Shown here: one piece after another, positions 45,300 through 55,424 of the stretch | How the letters are laid out: the number at the start of each line of letters is the position of its first letter | Numbering within the stretch: position 1 is the stretch's first letter | Source: Paraburkholderia bryophila | Lineage (GTDB): Bacteria > Pseudomonadota > Gammaproteobacteria > Burkholderiales > Burkholderiaceae | Assembly (NCBI RefSeq): GCF_003269035.1 | Contig: NZ_QLTK01000001.1 | Coordinates: 310,001-374,000 of the forward strand | Reading direction: 5' to 3' | Length of the DNA stretch: 64,000 bases | The notes under the pieces: model-generated | What the model saw: the letters and a program-made list of their open reading frames with translations, nothing else | Told to the model about the DNA's origin: nothing | The model's database searches: none | Position numbers and translations under genes: made by a program

Positions 45300-45617
45300 A
45301 TGTTGGATTTAAGCTTCAGCAAACCCGGCGAGGTCGTCAAGCGACTTTGCGAGCGCCTACGCACAGAGCGGCTGGCGCAGGGGATGACGCAAGCCGACCT
45401 GGCCGGACGTGCCGGGATCGGTACCAATACCGTGTCCAATCTGGAAGCCGGGCGCAATGTCGGATTCGAGAACGTAGTTCGCATGGCAATGGCCCTTGGT
45501 AGAACCAAGGAGCTCGAAGCCCTGTTCCTGCCCAAACTGGACAGCATCGAGGACATTCGCCGCTACGAAAACAGCGCCAATCGTCAACGTATCAAGAGGA
45601 AGCCCGGCAATGCCTGA
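45300..45617 (+). CDS. hipB: HipB-like antitoxin, XRE-family repressor
   Basis: 105 residues with a Cro/CI-type helix-turn-helix (about 14-68: LCERLRTERLAQGMTQADLAGRAGIGTNTVSNLEAGRNVGFENVVRMAMALG). A C-terminal tail (KLDSIEDIRRYENSANRQR) would contact the toxin. The stop overlaps the start of hipA by 8 bp. It would bind the upstream operators and repress the operon together with HipA. Confidence 0.88.
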   Translation: MLDLSFSKPGEVVKRLCERLRTERLAQGMTQADLAGRAGIGTNTVSNLEAGRNVGFENVVRMAMALGRTKELEALFLPKLDSIEDIRRYENSANRQRIKRKPGNA

Positions 45618-46896
45618 CCAGGTGAACGTCTACTACGAAGGTTGGGGTGAGCGATGGCAATGGGGCACGCTGGTGTCTACCACCGCTCTCACGGGTCGTC
45701 CCCAGGTTGCATTCGAGTACGGCAATGACGCCAGGCAACGGGGACTTGAGCTGTCCGCTTACATGCTGCCGTTGGCGGGGCCCCATTTGCGCCGAAATTT
45801 TCCGCTTCACCAACTGGACCTGCCAGGACCGGTCTATGACTCGTTGCCTGACGGTTGGGGCATGTTGCTGATGGATCGCCTGTTCAGGCGGCGCGGCCTC
45901 ACCACGGCGCGCATTGGTCCATTGGAACGACTGGCCTACATCGGTAGCAATGCAATGGGTGCCATGACGTTCGAGCCCGTGGCGCCCGAAGCGCAGGAAC
46001 TAGCGGTGCATATCCCTCTGGAACAGCTTGCCGCTGAAGTGCAGGACGTGCTCCAAGGCGAAGGTGGCGAGTTCCTGCAAACCTTGCTGCTGGTAGGCGG
46101 CTCGCCCCAAGGCGCCAGGCCAAAGGCCCTGGTCTATCGCGATCCCCGGACGGGCGGGTTGACTACCGCCGTAACCCCGGGGTTTGAAGCATGGTTGGTA
46201 AAGTTTCCCGCCAAAGAAGAGCATGCGGAGGTGTGCGCTATCGAAATGGTCTACGCCCACTGCCTGCGCTTGTGCGGCATCGAGACCCCCGACACGCAGT
46301 ATTTCGAACTTCCGAATGGGTTGGCAGCCTTTGCCAGCAGGCGCTTTGACCGCCAGGATGGTCTGCGGATACCGATGCAAAGCCTCGCGGCCTTTACAGG
46401 TGCCGATTACCGGACGCCAGGGGTACTGGACTACGTCAATTTCCTGCGTGCAACGCAGATGTGTACGAACGATGTGCGAGAGATGGCGCTGGCCTACGAG
46501 CGTGCCGTCTTTAACGTCGCGCTCAACAATAGAGACGATCACCCCAAGAACTTCGCCTATCTCATGTCGCCGGATGGCAAGTGGAAGCTGGCCCCCGCTT
46601 ACGACGTAACGTACTGCGAGGGACCACATGGATACCACCAGATGGACGTCATGGGACAGGCACTCGCGATTCCGCGCGCAGACATGCTTCGGCTAGCCGC
46701 GGAAGCTGAGATGGCGCCGGAGCTTGCCGGCAGGATCATCGACGGTATTTGCGACGTGGCCAGCCAGTTTGCAGCCATCGCCGAAGATCTTTACCCTGGG
46801 GTCATTACTCGAGACACCCTGCGCACGATCCAGAATCAGATTGACCGGAACGTTGCCCTGCTGCGCCAGGGTGACAAGGCCCGTAGTCGCAGGTGA
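45610..46896 (+). CDS. hipA: HipA-family serine/threonine kinase toxin
   Basis: 428 residues from the ATG at 45610 (GAGGAAG upstream, overlapping hipB). N-terminal HipA_N part (about 8-125, VYDSLPDGWGMLLMDRLF), glycine-rich ATP loop GGSPQGARPKALV (163-175), catalytic loop NNRDDHPKNFAY with D310 as base, and the metal-binding Asp in LAPAYDVT (D332). All residues needed for kinase activity are present, so the toxin is probably active. HipA kinases phosphorylate glutamyl-tRNA synthetase or related targets and cause growth arrest. The HipB gene precedes it in the usual order. Confidence 0.9.
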   Translation: MPDQVNVYYEGWGERWQWGTLVSTTALTGRPQVAFEYGNDARQRGLELSAYMLPLAGPHLRRNFPLHQLDLPGPVYDSLPDGWGMLLMDRLFRRRGLTTARIGPLERLAYIGSNAMGAMTFEPVAPEAQELAVHIPLEQLAAEVQDVLQGEGGEFLQTLLLVGGSPQGARPKALVYRDPRTGGLTTAVTPGFEAWLVKFPAKEEHAEVCAIEMVYAHCLRLCGIETPDTQYFELPNGLAAFASRRFDRQDGLRIPMQSLAAFTGADYRTPGVLDYVNFLRATQMCTNDVREMALAYERAVFNVALNNRDDHPKNFAYLMSPDGKWKLAPAYDVTYCEGPHGYHQMDVMGQALAIPRADMLRLAAEAEMAPELAGRIIDGICDVASQFAAIAEDLYPGVITRDTLRTIQNQIDRNVALLRQGDKARSRR

Positions 46897-46949
46897 CCTC
46901 GGATGGAGACGGTGGGCTGGCAGCGGTGTGGCTGCCGTTCCTCGATCCG

Positions 46950-46971
46950 GGCGGCCTGCGAGCAGGCCGCC
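46950..46971. repeat. Perfect inverted repeat between hipA and guaA
   Basis: 10-bp arms (GGCGGCCTGC and GCAGGCCGCC) with a 2-bp centre. It lies 53 bp after the hipA stop and 132 bp beyond the guaA stop on the other strand. No U-run follows directly, so it may be a weak bidirectional terminator or a small mobile-repeat remnant. Confidence 0.45.
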
Positions 46972-47103
46972 GCGTCCCGAACAGATTTTTGCTGTGAGAG
47001 ACGGCTTTTGGTCTGCATAGCAAACGGGAGGATCTTGATCGTGCCTCGGGTTCTTACCGCCAACCTGTTTCGCTGGCCGGCGATCGCCCCGAAAGACCTG
47101 ATT

Positions 47104-48687
47104 TCACTCCCACTCGATCGTCGCCGGCGGTTTCCCCGAAATGTCATACACCACCCGGTTAATCCCCCGCACTTCATTAATAATGCGGTTCGACACATGC
47201 CCCAGCAGTTCATGCGGCAGATGCGCCCAATGCGCGGTCATGAAGTCCAGCGTCTGCACCGCGCGCAACGCGACCACGTACTCGTAAGTACGCCCGTCGC
47301 CCATCACCCCCACGCTCTTCACCGGCAGGAACACCGCGAACGCCTGGCTCGTCAGGTCGTACCACGACTTGCCGGTTTCCTTGTCGATCGTGGTACGCAG
47401 GGTCTCGATAAAAATCGCGTCCGCGCGACGCAGCAGATCCGCGAAATCGCGCTTCACTTCGCCGAGAATCCGCACGCCCAGACCCGGGCCCGGGAACGGG
47501 TGGCGATACACCATCGACGGCGGCAAACCGAGCTTCACGCCGAGTACGCGGACTTCATCTTTGAACAGTTCGCGCAACGGTTCGAGCAGCTTCAGGTTCA
47601 GCGTCTCCGGCAGGCCGCCCACGTTGTGGTGGCTCTTGATGGTATGCGTGCCCTTCTTGCCCTTGCCGGCCGATTCGATCACGTCCGGATAGATCGTGCC
47701 TTGCGCGAGCCACTTCGCGTCGCTCAGCTTGCCGGCTTCGCTCTGGAACACCTCGACGAATTCCGCGCCGATGATCTTGCGCTTCGCTTCCGGATCGGTC
47801 ACGCCGGTCAGCTTGCGCAGGAACACTTCGCTCGCGTCGACGTGAATCACCTTCACGCCGAGGTTATCGGCAAACAGCGCCATGACCTGCTCGGCTTCGT
47901 TCAGACGCAACAGGCCGTGGTCGACGAACACGCAGGTGAGCTGATCGCCGATCGCGCGATGCAGCAGCGCCGCCGCCACCGACGAATCCACGCCGCCCGA
48001 CAGCCCCAGGATCACGTGTTCCTCACCGACCTGCTCGCGAATCTTCGCGACGGCTTCGTCGATATAGTTGCCCATTTCCCAGTCGGCCCGCGCGCCGCAG
48101 ATCTGCAGCACGAAGCGCTCGATCATCGCGCGGCCCTGCACGGTGTGGGTGACTTCCGGATGCCATTGCAGGCCGTAGAAATGCCGCGCTTCGTCGGCCA
48201 TCGCCGCGATCGGGCACGATTCCGTCGAAGCCATCAGCGCGAAACCCGGCGGCATTTCCAGCACCTTGTCGCCGTGGCTCATCCACACCTTCAGCATGCC
48301 GTGACCTTCGGGCGTGGTGAAGTCGCTGATGCCTTCCAGCAGGCTCGTATGGTTACGCGCGCGCACTTCGGCATAACCGAATTCACGCAGATGGCCGTTG
48401 TCGACCTTGCCGCCCAGTTGCGCGGCCATGGCTTGCATGCCGTAGCAGATGCCGAGCACCGGCACGCCGAGTTCGAACACCGCTTGCGGCACGCGCGGCG
48501 TGTCGCTTTCGGTGACCGAACTCGGGCCGCCCGACAGAATCACGCCCTTCGGCGCGAAGTCGCGAATGAACGACGCATCGACGTCGTACGGATGGATTTC
48601 CGAATACACGTTGGCTTCGCGAACGCGACGTGCAATCAGTTGGGTGACTTGCGAACCGAAGTCGAGAATCAGGATCTTGTCGTGCAT
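47104..48687 (-). CDS. guaA: GMP synthase (glutamine-hydrolysing)
   Basis: 527 residues from the ATG at 48687 ([21 protein letters not shown]). Converts XMP to GMP. Class I glutamine amidotransferase domain with nucleophile C81 ([11 protein letters not shown]) and the HPEVTHT histidine, ATP-pyrophosphatase loop [16 protein letters not shown], and the C-terminal dimerisation part ending [17 protein letters not shown]. Full length. It lies downstream of guaB on the same strand with one small gene between. Confidence 0.96.
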   Translation of the reverse strand: MHDKILILDFGSQVTQLIARRVREANVYSEIHPYDVDASFIRDFAPKGVILSGGPSSVTESDTPRVPQAVFELGVPVLGICYGMQAMAAQLGGKVDNGHLREFGYAEVRARNHTSLLEGISDFTTPEGHGMLKVWMSHGDKVLEMPPGFALMASTESCPIAAMADEARHFYGLQWHPEVTHTVQGRAMIERFVLQICGARADWEMGNYIDEAVAKIREQVGEEHVILGLSGGVDSSVAAALLHRAIGDQLTCVFVDHGLLRLNEAEQVMALFADNLGVKVIHVDASEVFLRKLTGVTDPEAKRKIIGAEFVEVFQSEAGKLSDAKWLAQGTIYPDVIESAGKGKKGTHTIKSHHNVGGLPETLNLKLLEPLRELFKDEVRVLGVKLGLPPSMVYRHPFPGPGLGVRILGEVKRDFADLLRRADAIFIETLRTTIDKETGKSWYDLTSQAFAVFLPVKSVGVMGDGRTYEYVVALRAVQTLDFMTAHWAHLPHELLGHVSNRIINEVRGINRVVYDISGKPPATIEWE

Positions 48688-48825
48688 GGCAGCGGACGGA
48701 GTCAAAAGTGAGCGGATATAAGATGCCGCGCGCAAGGCGCGGCGTTGAATTCAAAGCGGTCCACGGGGGGACGAGCGGGCGTGAAGCGGCAAGCTGATGC
48801 GAGCTGGCGTGGGCGCGGCGCGAGC

Positions 48826-49578
48826 TCAGCCATGAAACGGCGGACGGGGGGCGCCAGCCGCGTCTGCGGCGGCGTTGCGGGCTTCGTCGCGAGCGATGGC
48901 GGTGTCGGCCCGCGCTGCCCTTTCGGACGGCGTCAGAGCGGCTTCATCGACTGCCGGACGGAACGTCCCGGTTGATGAAACGGGTTCCACCGGCCGCGTG
49001 ACAGGCACCACCGGAACCACCGGCTCGACGACCGGCGCCACCGCCGGTTCAGCGCGATACACCGGGAAACCCGCCGTCACACGATCCGGCTCGCGCCGGT
49101 TGGCCGCGTCTTTCGCTGCGTCTTTGGCGGCCTGCTTTTCAGCACGCCCGGCCGCGGCGGCTTCCGCCACCCGCTCCTTCTCACGCCGCCTGACCGCGCC
49201 CGACAGGCGCACGCCACCCAGACCGATCACCAGCAACACCACACCGGTCAGTACCGCGACGATCTGCCCGAAGCCGGTCAGCGCCGGCGTATGCAAGCCG
49301 AGCAACCAGACCAGCATCAGCACGCCGGTCAGCCAGTTCACATGGCCGACCACCTTGGCGACCGTCGAGGTCAACGCCCCGTCGATCGACGCGTGAAACG
49401 CCAGCCACGCGAGCCCGATCAGCGCCACGCCAAACCCCTGGCCGACCAGAGCCGGCTGGGTTTGCACCAGCAGCAGCGCGTTGTACAACGAAGTCCAGGG
49501 CGTCAGCAGGAACAGCAGGCCGAACGCGAGCAGCAGCAAGGCATCGAGAATGAGTACAGCGCGCAGCAATGGCTTCAT
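48826..49578 (-). CDS. Putative membrane protein between guaB and guaA
   Basis: 250 residues with four hydrophobic segments in the first 130 residues (near 5-27, 48-62, 80-96, 105-123), then a charged Ala/Arg/Lys stretch likely to form a coiled coil, then a Pro/Val-rich tail. I do not recognise a characterised family. It starts 6 bp after the guaB stop, so it is probably co-transcribed with guaB and guaA. Function unknown. Confidence 0.75.
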   Translation of the reverse strand: MKPLLRAVLILDALLLLAFGLLFLLTPWTSLYNALLLVQTQPALVGQGFGVALIGLAWLAFHASIDGALTSTVAKVVGHVNWLTGVLMLVWLLGLHTPALTGFGQIVAVLTGVVLLVIGLGGVRLSGAVRRREKERVAEAAAAGRAEKQAAKDAAKDAANRREPDRVTAGFPVYRAEPAVAPVVEPVVPVVPVTRPVEPVSSTGTFRPAVDEAALTPSERAARADTAIARDEARNAAADAAGAPRPPFHG

Positions 49579-49584
49579 TGGCGT

Positions 49585-51045
49585 TTAGTCCACGTGGTAG
49601 TTGGGCGCTTCCTTGGTGATCTGCACGTCGTGCACGTGCGACTCGCGCAAGCCCGCGCCCGTGATCTGCACGAACTCGGCCTTGTCGTTCATCTCGTCGA
49701 TGGTGCGGCAGCCGCAATAACCCATGCTGGCACGCACGCCGCCGATCAGCTGGAACAGGATCGCGTTGACCGAGCCCTTGTAGGCGACGCGGCCTTCGAT
49801 ACCTTCCGGCACCAGCTTGTCGATGTTCGCGGAGTTGTCCTGGAAGTAGCGGTCCGCCGCGCCGTCTTTCATCGCGCCGACCGAACCCATGCCCCGGTAA
49901 GACTTGTACTGACGGCCCTGATACAGGAACACGTCGCCCGGCGCTTCTTCGGTGCCGGCGAACATGCTGCCCATCATCACGGCGTTCGCGCCGGCGGCCA
50001 GCGCCTTGCTGACGTCGCCCGAGAAACGCACACCGCCGTCGGCGATCACCGGCACGCCGGTGCCCTTCAGCGCTTCGGACACGTTCGAGATTGCGGTGAC
50101 CTGCGGCACGCCGACCCCGGCGACGATCCGCGTCGTGCAGATCGAACCCGGGCCGATACCGACCTTCACGCCGTCCGCGCCGTATTCGACGAGCGCCTTT
50201 GCCGCCGCGGCGGTGGCGATGTTGCCGCCGATTACCTCGACGTGCGGGAAGTTCTGCTTGACCCAACGGACGCGCTCGAGCACGCCCTTGCTGTGACCGT
50301 GCGCGGTATCGACGACGATCACGTCGACACCCGCCTGCACCAGCAGCTCCACGCGCTCTTCGTTGTCCGCGCCGACGCCGACCGCCGCGCCCGCGCGCAG
50401 CTTGCCGTGTTCGTCTTTACAGGCGTCCGGGTGTTCGGTCTGCTTGGTGATGTCTTTCACCGTCATCAGGCCGCGCAGTTCGAATGCGTCGTTGATGACC
50501 AGCACGCGCTCGAGGCGGTGACTGTGCATCAGCGCCTTGGCTTCGGCGAGCGGCGTGCCTTCCTTGACAGTGACGAGGCGTTCGCGCGGCGTCATGATGT
50601 TGCGCACCGGCTCGTCCAGACGCTCTTCGAAGCGCAGGTCGCGGTTCGTGACGATACCGATCAGTTGCGCACCTTCGACGACCGGGAAGCCCGAAATGCC
50701 ATGCTGCTGCGACAACGCGATCACGTCGCGCACCTTCATTTGCGGCGGCACCGTGATCGGATCGCGCACGACGCCCGATTCGAAGCGCTTGACCTTGGCA
50801 ACTTCACGCGCCTGTTCGGCCGGCGTGAGATTTTTATGGATGATGCCCACGCCACCCATTTGCGCCATCGCGATCGCGAGACGGGCTTCGGTGACGGTGT
50901 CCATGGCGGCGGACACGAGCGGCATATTCAGGGAGATGTTGCGGGTCAGCCGGGTCTTGAGGCTGGTGTCGCGCGGCAAAACATCGGAGAAGGCCGGGAC
51001 GAGGAGCACGTCATCGAACGTGAGTGCTGTTTGGATCAGACGCAT
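49585..51045 (-). CDS. guaB: IMP dehydrogenase
   Basis: 486 residues, the normal length. Oxidises IMP to XMP, the rate-limiting step of GMP synthesis. TIM-barrel with the catalytic loop [19 protein letters not shown] (Cys 303) and two CBS domains inserted at about 94-204 ([43 protein letters not shown]). The flap [16 protein letters not shown] and the C-terminal [10 protein letters not shown] are present. Confidence 0.96.
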   Translation of the reverse strand: MRLIQTALTFDDVLLVPAFSDVLPRDTSLKTRLTRNISLNMPLVSAAMDTVTEARLAIAMAQMGGVGIIHKNLTPAEQAREVAKVKRFESGVVRDPITVPPQMKVRDVIALSQQHGISGFPVVEGAQLIGIVTNRDLRFEERLDEPVRNIMTPRERLVTVKEGTPLAEAKALMHSHRLERVLVINDAFELRGLMTVKDITKQTEHPDACKDEHGKLRAGAAVGVGADNEERVELLVQAGVDVIVVDTAHGHSKGVLERVRWVKQNFPHVEVIGGNIATAAAAKALVEYGADGVKVGIGPGSICTTRIVAGVGVPQVTAISNVSEALKGTGVPVIADGGVRFSGDVSKALAAGANAVMMGSMFAGTEEAPGDVFLYQGRQYKSYRGMGSVGAMKDGAADRYFQDNSANIDKLVPEGIEGRVAYKGSVNAILFQLIGGVRASMGYCGCRTIDEMNDKAEFVQITGAGLRESHVHDVQITKEAPNYHVD

Positions 51046-51337
51046 GGCAAATCCTATAGGCGCAAAAGCAGATTATACGCGATACCTCCCCGGTTTTCAC
51101 TGCACGAACAGCAGCTTAGCGAATTTCGGGCGATTTTTTTCGCGATAAACGGCTTGCCGATTTCGCTTCTCCGTTCGCCTCGGGTTCGATCCGGTTTCGT
51201 TTGCGCGTTCGGACCCAAAGCGCCGCCGGGAGGCTCGAAAGCGGCGATTTGCCATTCGAGTGCAGAATCGGACAAGACAGTTCGCGGCTCGAACCGCTAT
51301 TCTCCCGACCATTCCAGTTTTCTTGCAGGGGCAGTCG

Positions 51338-52321
51338 ATGCAGCGCGGTGTGGCATATGGAGTAATGGCCGGGGCCTTATGGGGGATGGTGTTTCTGGTG
51401 CCGCGCGTGCTGCCCGATTTTTCGCCGCTGCTGCTGAGCGCCGGCCGCTACACGATGTACGGCCTCGTCTCGCTGGCGGCCGCCCTGCCGATGGCGCGCT
51501 CGCTCGCCAAACGCCTGACCCGCGAGGATCTCGCCGCGCTGGTGAAGCTGGCGCTGGCCGGCAACCTGCTCTATTACCTGCTGCTGACCGCGGCCGTTCA
51601 TCTGATCGGAATCGCGCCGGCCTCGCTAATCGTCGGCGTGTTGCCGGTTACCGTCACGCTGCTCGGCCGGCGCGATCACGGCGCGGTGCCGCTCACCCGT
51701 CTCGCCTGGCCGCTCGCGATGGTGATGGCCGGCATCGTCTGCATCAACGTCGACGTGTTCACGGTTACCGACGCCACGCCGGTGAGCATCGGCACCAAGC
51801 TGATCGGCCTCGCCTGCGCGGTGGGCGCGCTCGGCTGCTGGACCTGGTTCGCGGTCGAAAACGCCCGCTATCTGCAGCGTCAGACGCATTTCAGCGGCAA
51901 TGAATGGTCGCTGCTGTGGGGCGTGGTGACCGGCGCGCTCGGCGCGGCGCTGTGGCTGGTGGTGGCCGTGCTGCCCTCAGGCGGCCCGCAGGGCGAACTG
52001 GCGGACGGCCGCTGGCATCTGTTCTGGATGCTGAATCTGGCGGTCGCGGTCGGTGCCTCGTGGCTCGGCAATGGACTCTGGAACGCCGCGTCGAAGCGTT
52101 TGCCGCTGACACTCTCTGGCCAGATGATCGTGTTCGAGACGCTGTTCGCGCTGCTTTACGCGTTCATTTACGACCAGCGCCTGCCGCGTCCGCTGGAACT
52201 CGCGGCGATTCTGTTGCTGGTGGCGGGCGTGTGCTGGTCGGTGCGCCAGCATGCGGACGACGATTCGTCCGGCGCGGCGCCGCTGAACCGCCGCCAAAGC
52301 GATGCCGCGGGACACGCCTAG
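51338..52321 (+). CDS. EamA/DMT-family drug/metabolite transporter
   Basis: 327 residues from the ATG at 51338 with AGGGG eight bases upstream. About ten membrane helices in two EamA-like halves (GVMAGALWGMVFLVPRVLPDF...SLIVGVLPVTVTLLGRR; LGNGLWNAASKRLPLTLSGQMIVFETLFALLYAFIYDQRLPRPLELAAILLLVAGVCWSV). Substrate unknown. Its end overlaps rnfH convergently by 4 bp. Confidence 0.86.
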   Translation: MQRGVAYGVMAGALWGMVFLVPRVLPDFSPLLLSAGRYTMYGLVSLAAALPMARSLAKRLTREDLAALVKLALAGNLLYYLLLTAAVHLIGIAPASLIVGVLPVTVTLLGRRDHGAVPLTRLAWPLAMVMAGIVCINVDVFTVTDATPVSIGTKLIGLACAVGALGCWTWFAVENARYLQRQTHFSGNEWSLLWGVVTGALGAALWLVVAVLPSGGPQGELADGRWHLFWMLNLAVAVGASWLGNGLWNAASKRLPLTLSGQMIVFETLFALLYAFIYDQRLPRPLELAAILLLVAGVCWSVRQHADDDSSGAAPLNRRQSDAAGHA

Positions 52322-52650
52322 CGCGAATCCCGGTTCTGCCAGCGCCGCCCTTCGATCGAACCCGCCTTGCGGGTCTTCTCGACGCGCCGTTGCCGCGACA
52401 GCTTCGGATCCACCAGCAGCGGCCGGTAAATCTCCACGCGGTCATGATCGGTCAGCACCGCATCCAGCGCCTTGATCTTGCCGAACACGCCCACTTTCTG
52501 GGTGCTCAGATCGATGCGCGGAAAGCGCCGCAAGATACCGCTCGCGTCGAGCGCCTGCTGCAGCGTGGCGCCCTCGGGCAAATCGACAGCGATCAGCGTC
52601 TGCTGGTCCGGCAGCGCATAACAGACTTCGATCGACAAGCGCGCGCTCAT
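52318..52650 (-). CDS. RnfH family protein (UPF0125, ubiquitin-like fold)
   Basis: 110 residues with the family core IEVCYALPDQQTLIAVDLPEGATLQQALDASG, FPRIDLSTQKVGVFGKIKALDAVLTDHDRVEIYRPLLVDPK and a basic tail. It overlaps ratA by 4 bp, the order seen in many proteobacteria beside smpB. Exact function unknown. Confidence 0.9.
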   Translation of the reverse strand: MSARLSIEVCYALPDQQTLIAVDLPEGATLQQALDASGILRRFPRIDLSTQKVGVFGKIKALDAVLTDHDRVEIYRPLLVDPKLSRQRRVEKTRKAGSIEGRRWQNRDSR

Positions 52651-53084
52651 GCCTTACCGTAGCGCACGTCGGCGCGCTTCACGAACGATTCGACGAAGGT
52701 GTTGGCAATGTGGCTGAACACCGGCCCGATGATCTTCTCGAGAATGATGTTGGTGAATTCGTAGTGCAGCGCGAATTCGATCTTGCAGGCGTCCGCCCGC
52801 AGCGGCGTGAAGCGCCAGAAGCCCGTGAATTTGCGAAACGGGCCATCCGCGAATTCCATATCGATGCGCGTGGGCCGCTCCATACTGTTGCGCGTGGCGA
52901 AGTGCTGCTTGATGCCCTTGAAGTTGATATCGATCTTCGCTTCCATGCCGTTTTCGTCCTGACGGCGGATTTCGACACCTCCGCACCAGGGCAGGAAGTT
53001 GGGGTAATCGGCGACGTCGGTGACGAGGTCGAACATCTGTTCCGCCGAATGGCGGATCAACACGGTTTTCTGGACATCTGCCAT
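52647..53084 (-). CDS. RatA/COQ10-like START-domain protein
   Basis: 145 residues from the ATG at 53084 (MADVQKTVLIRHSAEQMFDLVTDVADYPNFLPWCGG). The whole chain is a SRPBCC/START fold typical of RatA and COQ10-like proteins. RatA was described as blocking 70S ribosome assembly in E. coli, whereas homologues bind ubiquinone; which applies here is open. Divergent from smpB and coupled to rnfH. Confidence 0.9.
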   Translation of the reverse strand: MADVQKTVLIRHSAEQMFDLVTDVADYPNFLPWCGGVEIRRQDENGMEAKIDINFKGIKQHFATRNSMERPTRIDMEFADGPFRKFTGFWRFTPLRADACKIEFALHYEFTNIILEKIIGPVFSHIANTFVESFVKRADVRYGKA

Positions 53085-53184
53085 AAATTGAACAGCGCGT
53101 GGCAAGGGTGGACAAGCGCGGCGGGCTTTCCTTGCCCCGCTTTGCTAAAATCGTGATTTTAAACGAGTTGGGCACTTTCCATTC

Positions 53185-53631
53185 ATGAGCATTATCGACA
53201 ACAGAAAAGCTTTCTACGACTATTCGGTCGAAGAACGCTATGAAGCAGGGCTCGTGCTCGAAGGATGGGAGGTCAAGGCGCTGCGCGCCGGGCGCGGTCA
53301 GATCAAGGAAGGTTACGTTGTGATCAAAGACAACGAACTGTTCCTGATCGGCACGCACATCAGCCCGCTGCCCGAAGCCTCGACCCACATCCACCCGGAT
53401 CCGGTGCGCACGCGCAAGCTGCTGCTGCATAGCGAACAGATCAGCAAACTGATCGGCAAGGTCGAGCAGCGCGGCTACACGCTCGTGCCGCTGAACTTCC
53501 ACTACAAAGGCGGCCGCGTCAAATGCGAGATCGGGCTGGCCAAGGGTAAGAAGCAGCACGACAAACGCGAGAGCGAGAAGAAACGCGACTGGGAGCGCGA
53601 GAAGGCGCGCCTGATGCGTTCGCCGGGCTGA
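53185..53631 (+). CDS. smpB: SsrA-binding protein SmpB
   Basis: 148 residues, the family length. Delivers tmRNA to stalled ribosomes. Blocks [53 protein letters not shown] and the basic C-terminal tail ([24 protein letters not shown]) needed for decoding-site binding are all present. Followed by a strong terminator. Confidence 0.96.
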   Translation: MSIIDNRKAFYDYSVEERYEAGLVLEGWEVKALRAGRGQIKEGYVVIKDNELFLIGTHISPLPEASTHIHPDPVRTRKLLLHSEQISKLIGKVEQRGYTLVPLNFHYKGGRVKCEIGLAKGKKQHDKRESEKKRDWEREKARLMRSPG

Positions 53632-53720
53632 AGCTCGCCGGCACGGACGCGGGCGCGTCTGCGCGGATTTGCCGCGCTTCCGGCCTGCCACGCCTTGGCC
53701 TCGACATGACGATTCAATAA

Positions 53721-53751
53721 AAAATGGCCCGCTTTCGAGCGGGCCATTTTT
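53721..53751. terminator. Bidirectional terminator between smpB and the stomatin gene
   Basis: 13-bp arms (AAAATGGCCCGCT and its complement) with a TTCG tetraloop. The A and T runs on both sides allow use by both convergent units. Confidence 0.9.
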
Positions 53752-53779
53752 GTCTGGTCGGACGTGGTGATCTGGCGGC

Positions 53780-54718
53780 TCAGCGCACCTCGGTCGCGCC
53801 GCCCTTGCCCTTGTTCACGATCGTCAGCGCCGACGCGATCATCGAGCTCATATCCGCCAGGTTGCCCGGCACGATCAGCGTGGTGCCCTGCTTGGCCAGA
53901 TTGCCGAACGCGTTCACGTATTGTTCGGCCACCTTCAGGTTCACCGCTTCCATCCCGCCATTCGACTGGATCGCCGCCGCGATCTTCTGAATGGCCTGCG
54001 AGTTGGCCTCGGCCACCGCCAGAATCGCCGACGCCTGCCCCTGCGCCTGGTTGATCGCCGCCTGCCGCTCGCCCTCGGACTTCTGGATCGCCGCCTCGCG
54101 GCCACCAGACGCGATATTGATCTGCTCCTGCTTACGCCCCTCGGACGCCGCGATCAGCGCGCGCTTTTCGCGCTCGGCGGTAATCTGCGCCTGCATGGCG
54201 TGGAGAATCTCCTTGGGCGGCGTCAGGTCCTTGATCTCGTAGCGCAGCACCTTCACGCCCCAGTTCGACGCCGCTTCGTCCAGCGAGGACACGATGCTGT
54301 GGTTGATGAAGTCGCGCTCCTCGAACGTCTTGTCGAGTTCCAGCTTGCCAATCACCGAACGCAGCGTGGTCTGCGACAACTGCGTGATCGCGAACACGAA
54401 GTTGCTCGACCCGTACGACGCCTTCATCGGATCCGTGACCTGAAAATACAGCACGCCGTCCACCTGCAACTGCGTGTTGTCGCGCGTGATACAGACCTGA
54501 CTCGGCACTTCGAGCGGGATTTCCTTGAGGATGTGCTTGTACGCGATCCGGTCGACGAACGGAACCGCGAAGCTCAAGCCGGGCGTGAGCGTACGGTGGT
54601 AACGCCCGAGCCGTTCGAGCACCCACGCATGTTGCTGCGGCACGATCTTGAGGGTCTGCGCAGCCGTCATGATCACGATGATCAGCACTACCACCCCGAC
54701 GATGGTCGATACATCCAT
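53780..54718 (-). CDS. SPFH/stomatin-like membrane protein (QmcA/paraslipin type)
   Basis: 312 residues from the ATG at 54718 (GGAG upstream). One N-terminal membrane helix (about 4-24), then the SPFH domain (VPQQHAWVLERLGRYHRTLTPGLSFAVPFVDRI...VCITRDNTQLQVDGVLYFQV) and a coiled-coil region rich in Ala/Gln/Glu (REKRALIAASEGRKQEQINIASGG). It oligomerises at the membrane and usually pairs with NfeD, encoded just upstream here (82-bp gap). Confidence 0.92.
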   Translation of the reverse strand: MDVSTIVGVVVLIIVIMTAAQTLKIVPQQHAWVLERLGRYHRTLTPGLSFAVPFVDRIAYKHILKEIPLEVPSQVCITRDNTQLQVDGVLYFQVTDPMKASYGSSNFVFAITQLSQTTLRSVIGKLELDKTFEERDFINHSIVSSLDEAASNWGVKVLRYEIKDLTPPKEILHAMQAQITAEREKRALIAASEGRKQEQINIASGGREAAIQKSEGERQAAINQAQGQASAILAVAEANSQAIQKIAAAIQSNGGMEAVNLKVAEQYVNAFGNLAKQGTTLIVPGNLADMSSMIASALTIVNKGKGGATEVR

Positions 54719-54800
54719 TGTTGTTCTCCGGTCCGTACTCGATGGGTTGCGTGAAGCTGGGAAATGCCGTGAAGCGTGGGCGCCTGAACGCGCCGCGCGC

Positions 54801-55244
54801 TCAGGCGCCCGCCGCCCGCCTGCTCGCGACGACGACAAGACAACTGCCGTTCAGCGCGGTGATTTCGTAAAGATGAGCGTCTTCCGGTTCGCCCGGCGCG
54901 AGTTCGATGTCCCACGCGGCGCCGCGATAGTTGGCACGCGCGCGACGCGCCTGCCAGGCGTCGACGGTCAAGGTCTGGCCGATGTCGAGATTGACATCGG
55001 GATTGTGCGCAGCGTCCTTGCGCGTTCTGCGGCCAAAGCGGGAGCGGCGCAGCAGCAGCACCGCGGCCAGCGCCACGCCCGCCGCCACCGCGAATTGCAG
55101 GTCGGCCGGCGCCCCCGCGATGTGCGCGAAGGCCGCCGCGGCGAAGCCCAACGCAATCATCAACAGATAGAACGTACCGCTGATCAACTCCAGCACGACC
55201 AGCACACCCGCCCCGATCCACCAGAACAATCCACCTGGCGCCAC
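54801..55244 (-). CDS. NfeD-like membrane protein
   Basis: 147 residues from a GTG at 55244 with GGAGGT four bases upstream; the longer frame to 55364 runs through a terminator and is not coding. Three membrane helices (near 5-25, 27-45, 48-65) followed by a C-terminal OB-fold (DIGQTLTVDAWQARRARANYRGAAWDIELAP). It is the short NfeD form without the ClpP-like protease domain. It precedes the stomatin gene on the same strand, the standard pair. Confidence 0.88.
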   Translation of the reverse strand: MAPGGLFWWIGAGVLVVLELISGTFYLLMIALGFAAAAFAHIAGAPADLQFAVAAGVALAAVLLLRRSRFGRRTRKDAAHNPDVNLDIGQTLTVDAWQARRARANYRGAAWDIELAPGEPEDAHLYEITALNGSCLVVVASRRAAGA

Positions 55245-55262
55245 GTCGACCTCCACAAAGCA

Positions 55263-55289
55263 AAACACCCCGGATCTACCGGGGTGTTT
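55263..55289 (-). terminator. Intrinsic terminator upstream of nfeD
   Basis: Arms AAACACCCCGG and CCGGGGTGTTT with loop ATCTA; on the minus strand a T-run follows. It probably stops read-through from ppsA. Confidence 0.75.
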
Positions 55290-55389
55290 ATAGCACGAAG
55301 CGGGTGCATCGAACGGGCGCTGCAACACTCTTTGACGAGCTTTTGAGGCGCTGTTTACGCGCACTTTGCCGCAGCCTCCCGCACGCTAT

Positions 55390-55414
55390 GCATGCCGCTT
55401 AAGAAGCGGCATGC
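55390..55414 (-). terminator. Hairpin immediately after ppsA
   Basis: 11-bp arms (GCATGCCGCTT and its complement) with a 3-nt loop, 10 bp beyond the ppsA stop. It lacks a U-run; with the terminator at 55263-55289 it may form a two-step stop. Confidence 0.5.
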
Positions 55415-55424
55415 ACGAGGCGTT

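Noticed and set aside
46950..46971. Attachment site of a mobile element
   Set aside because: Only one copy was noticed in the window and no integrase gene is present; a terminator-like role between convergent genes is simpler.
54801..55364. Longer NfeD start at 55364
   Set aside because: The extra 40 codons run through the hairpin at 55263-55289; the GTG at 55244 has a GGAGGT site.
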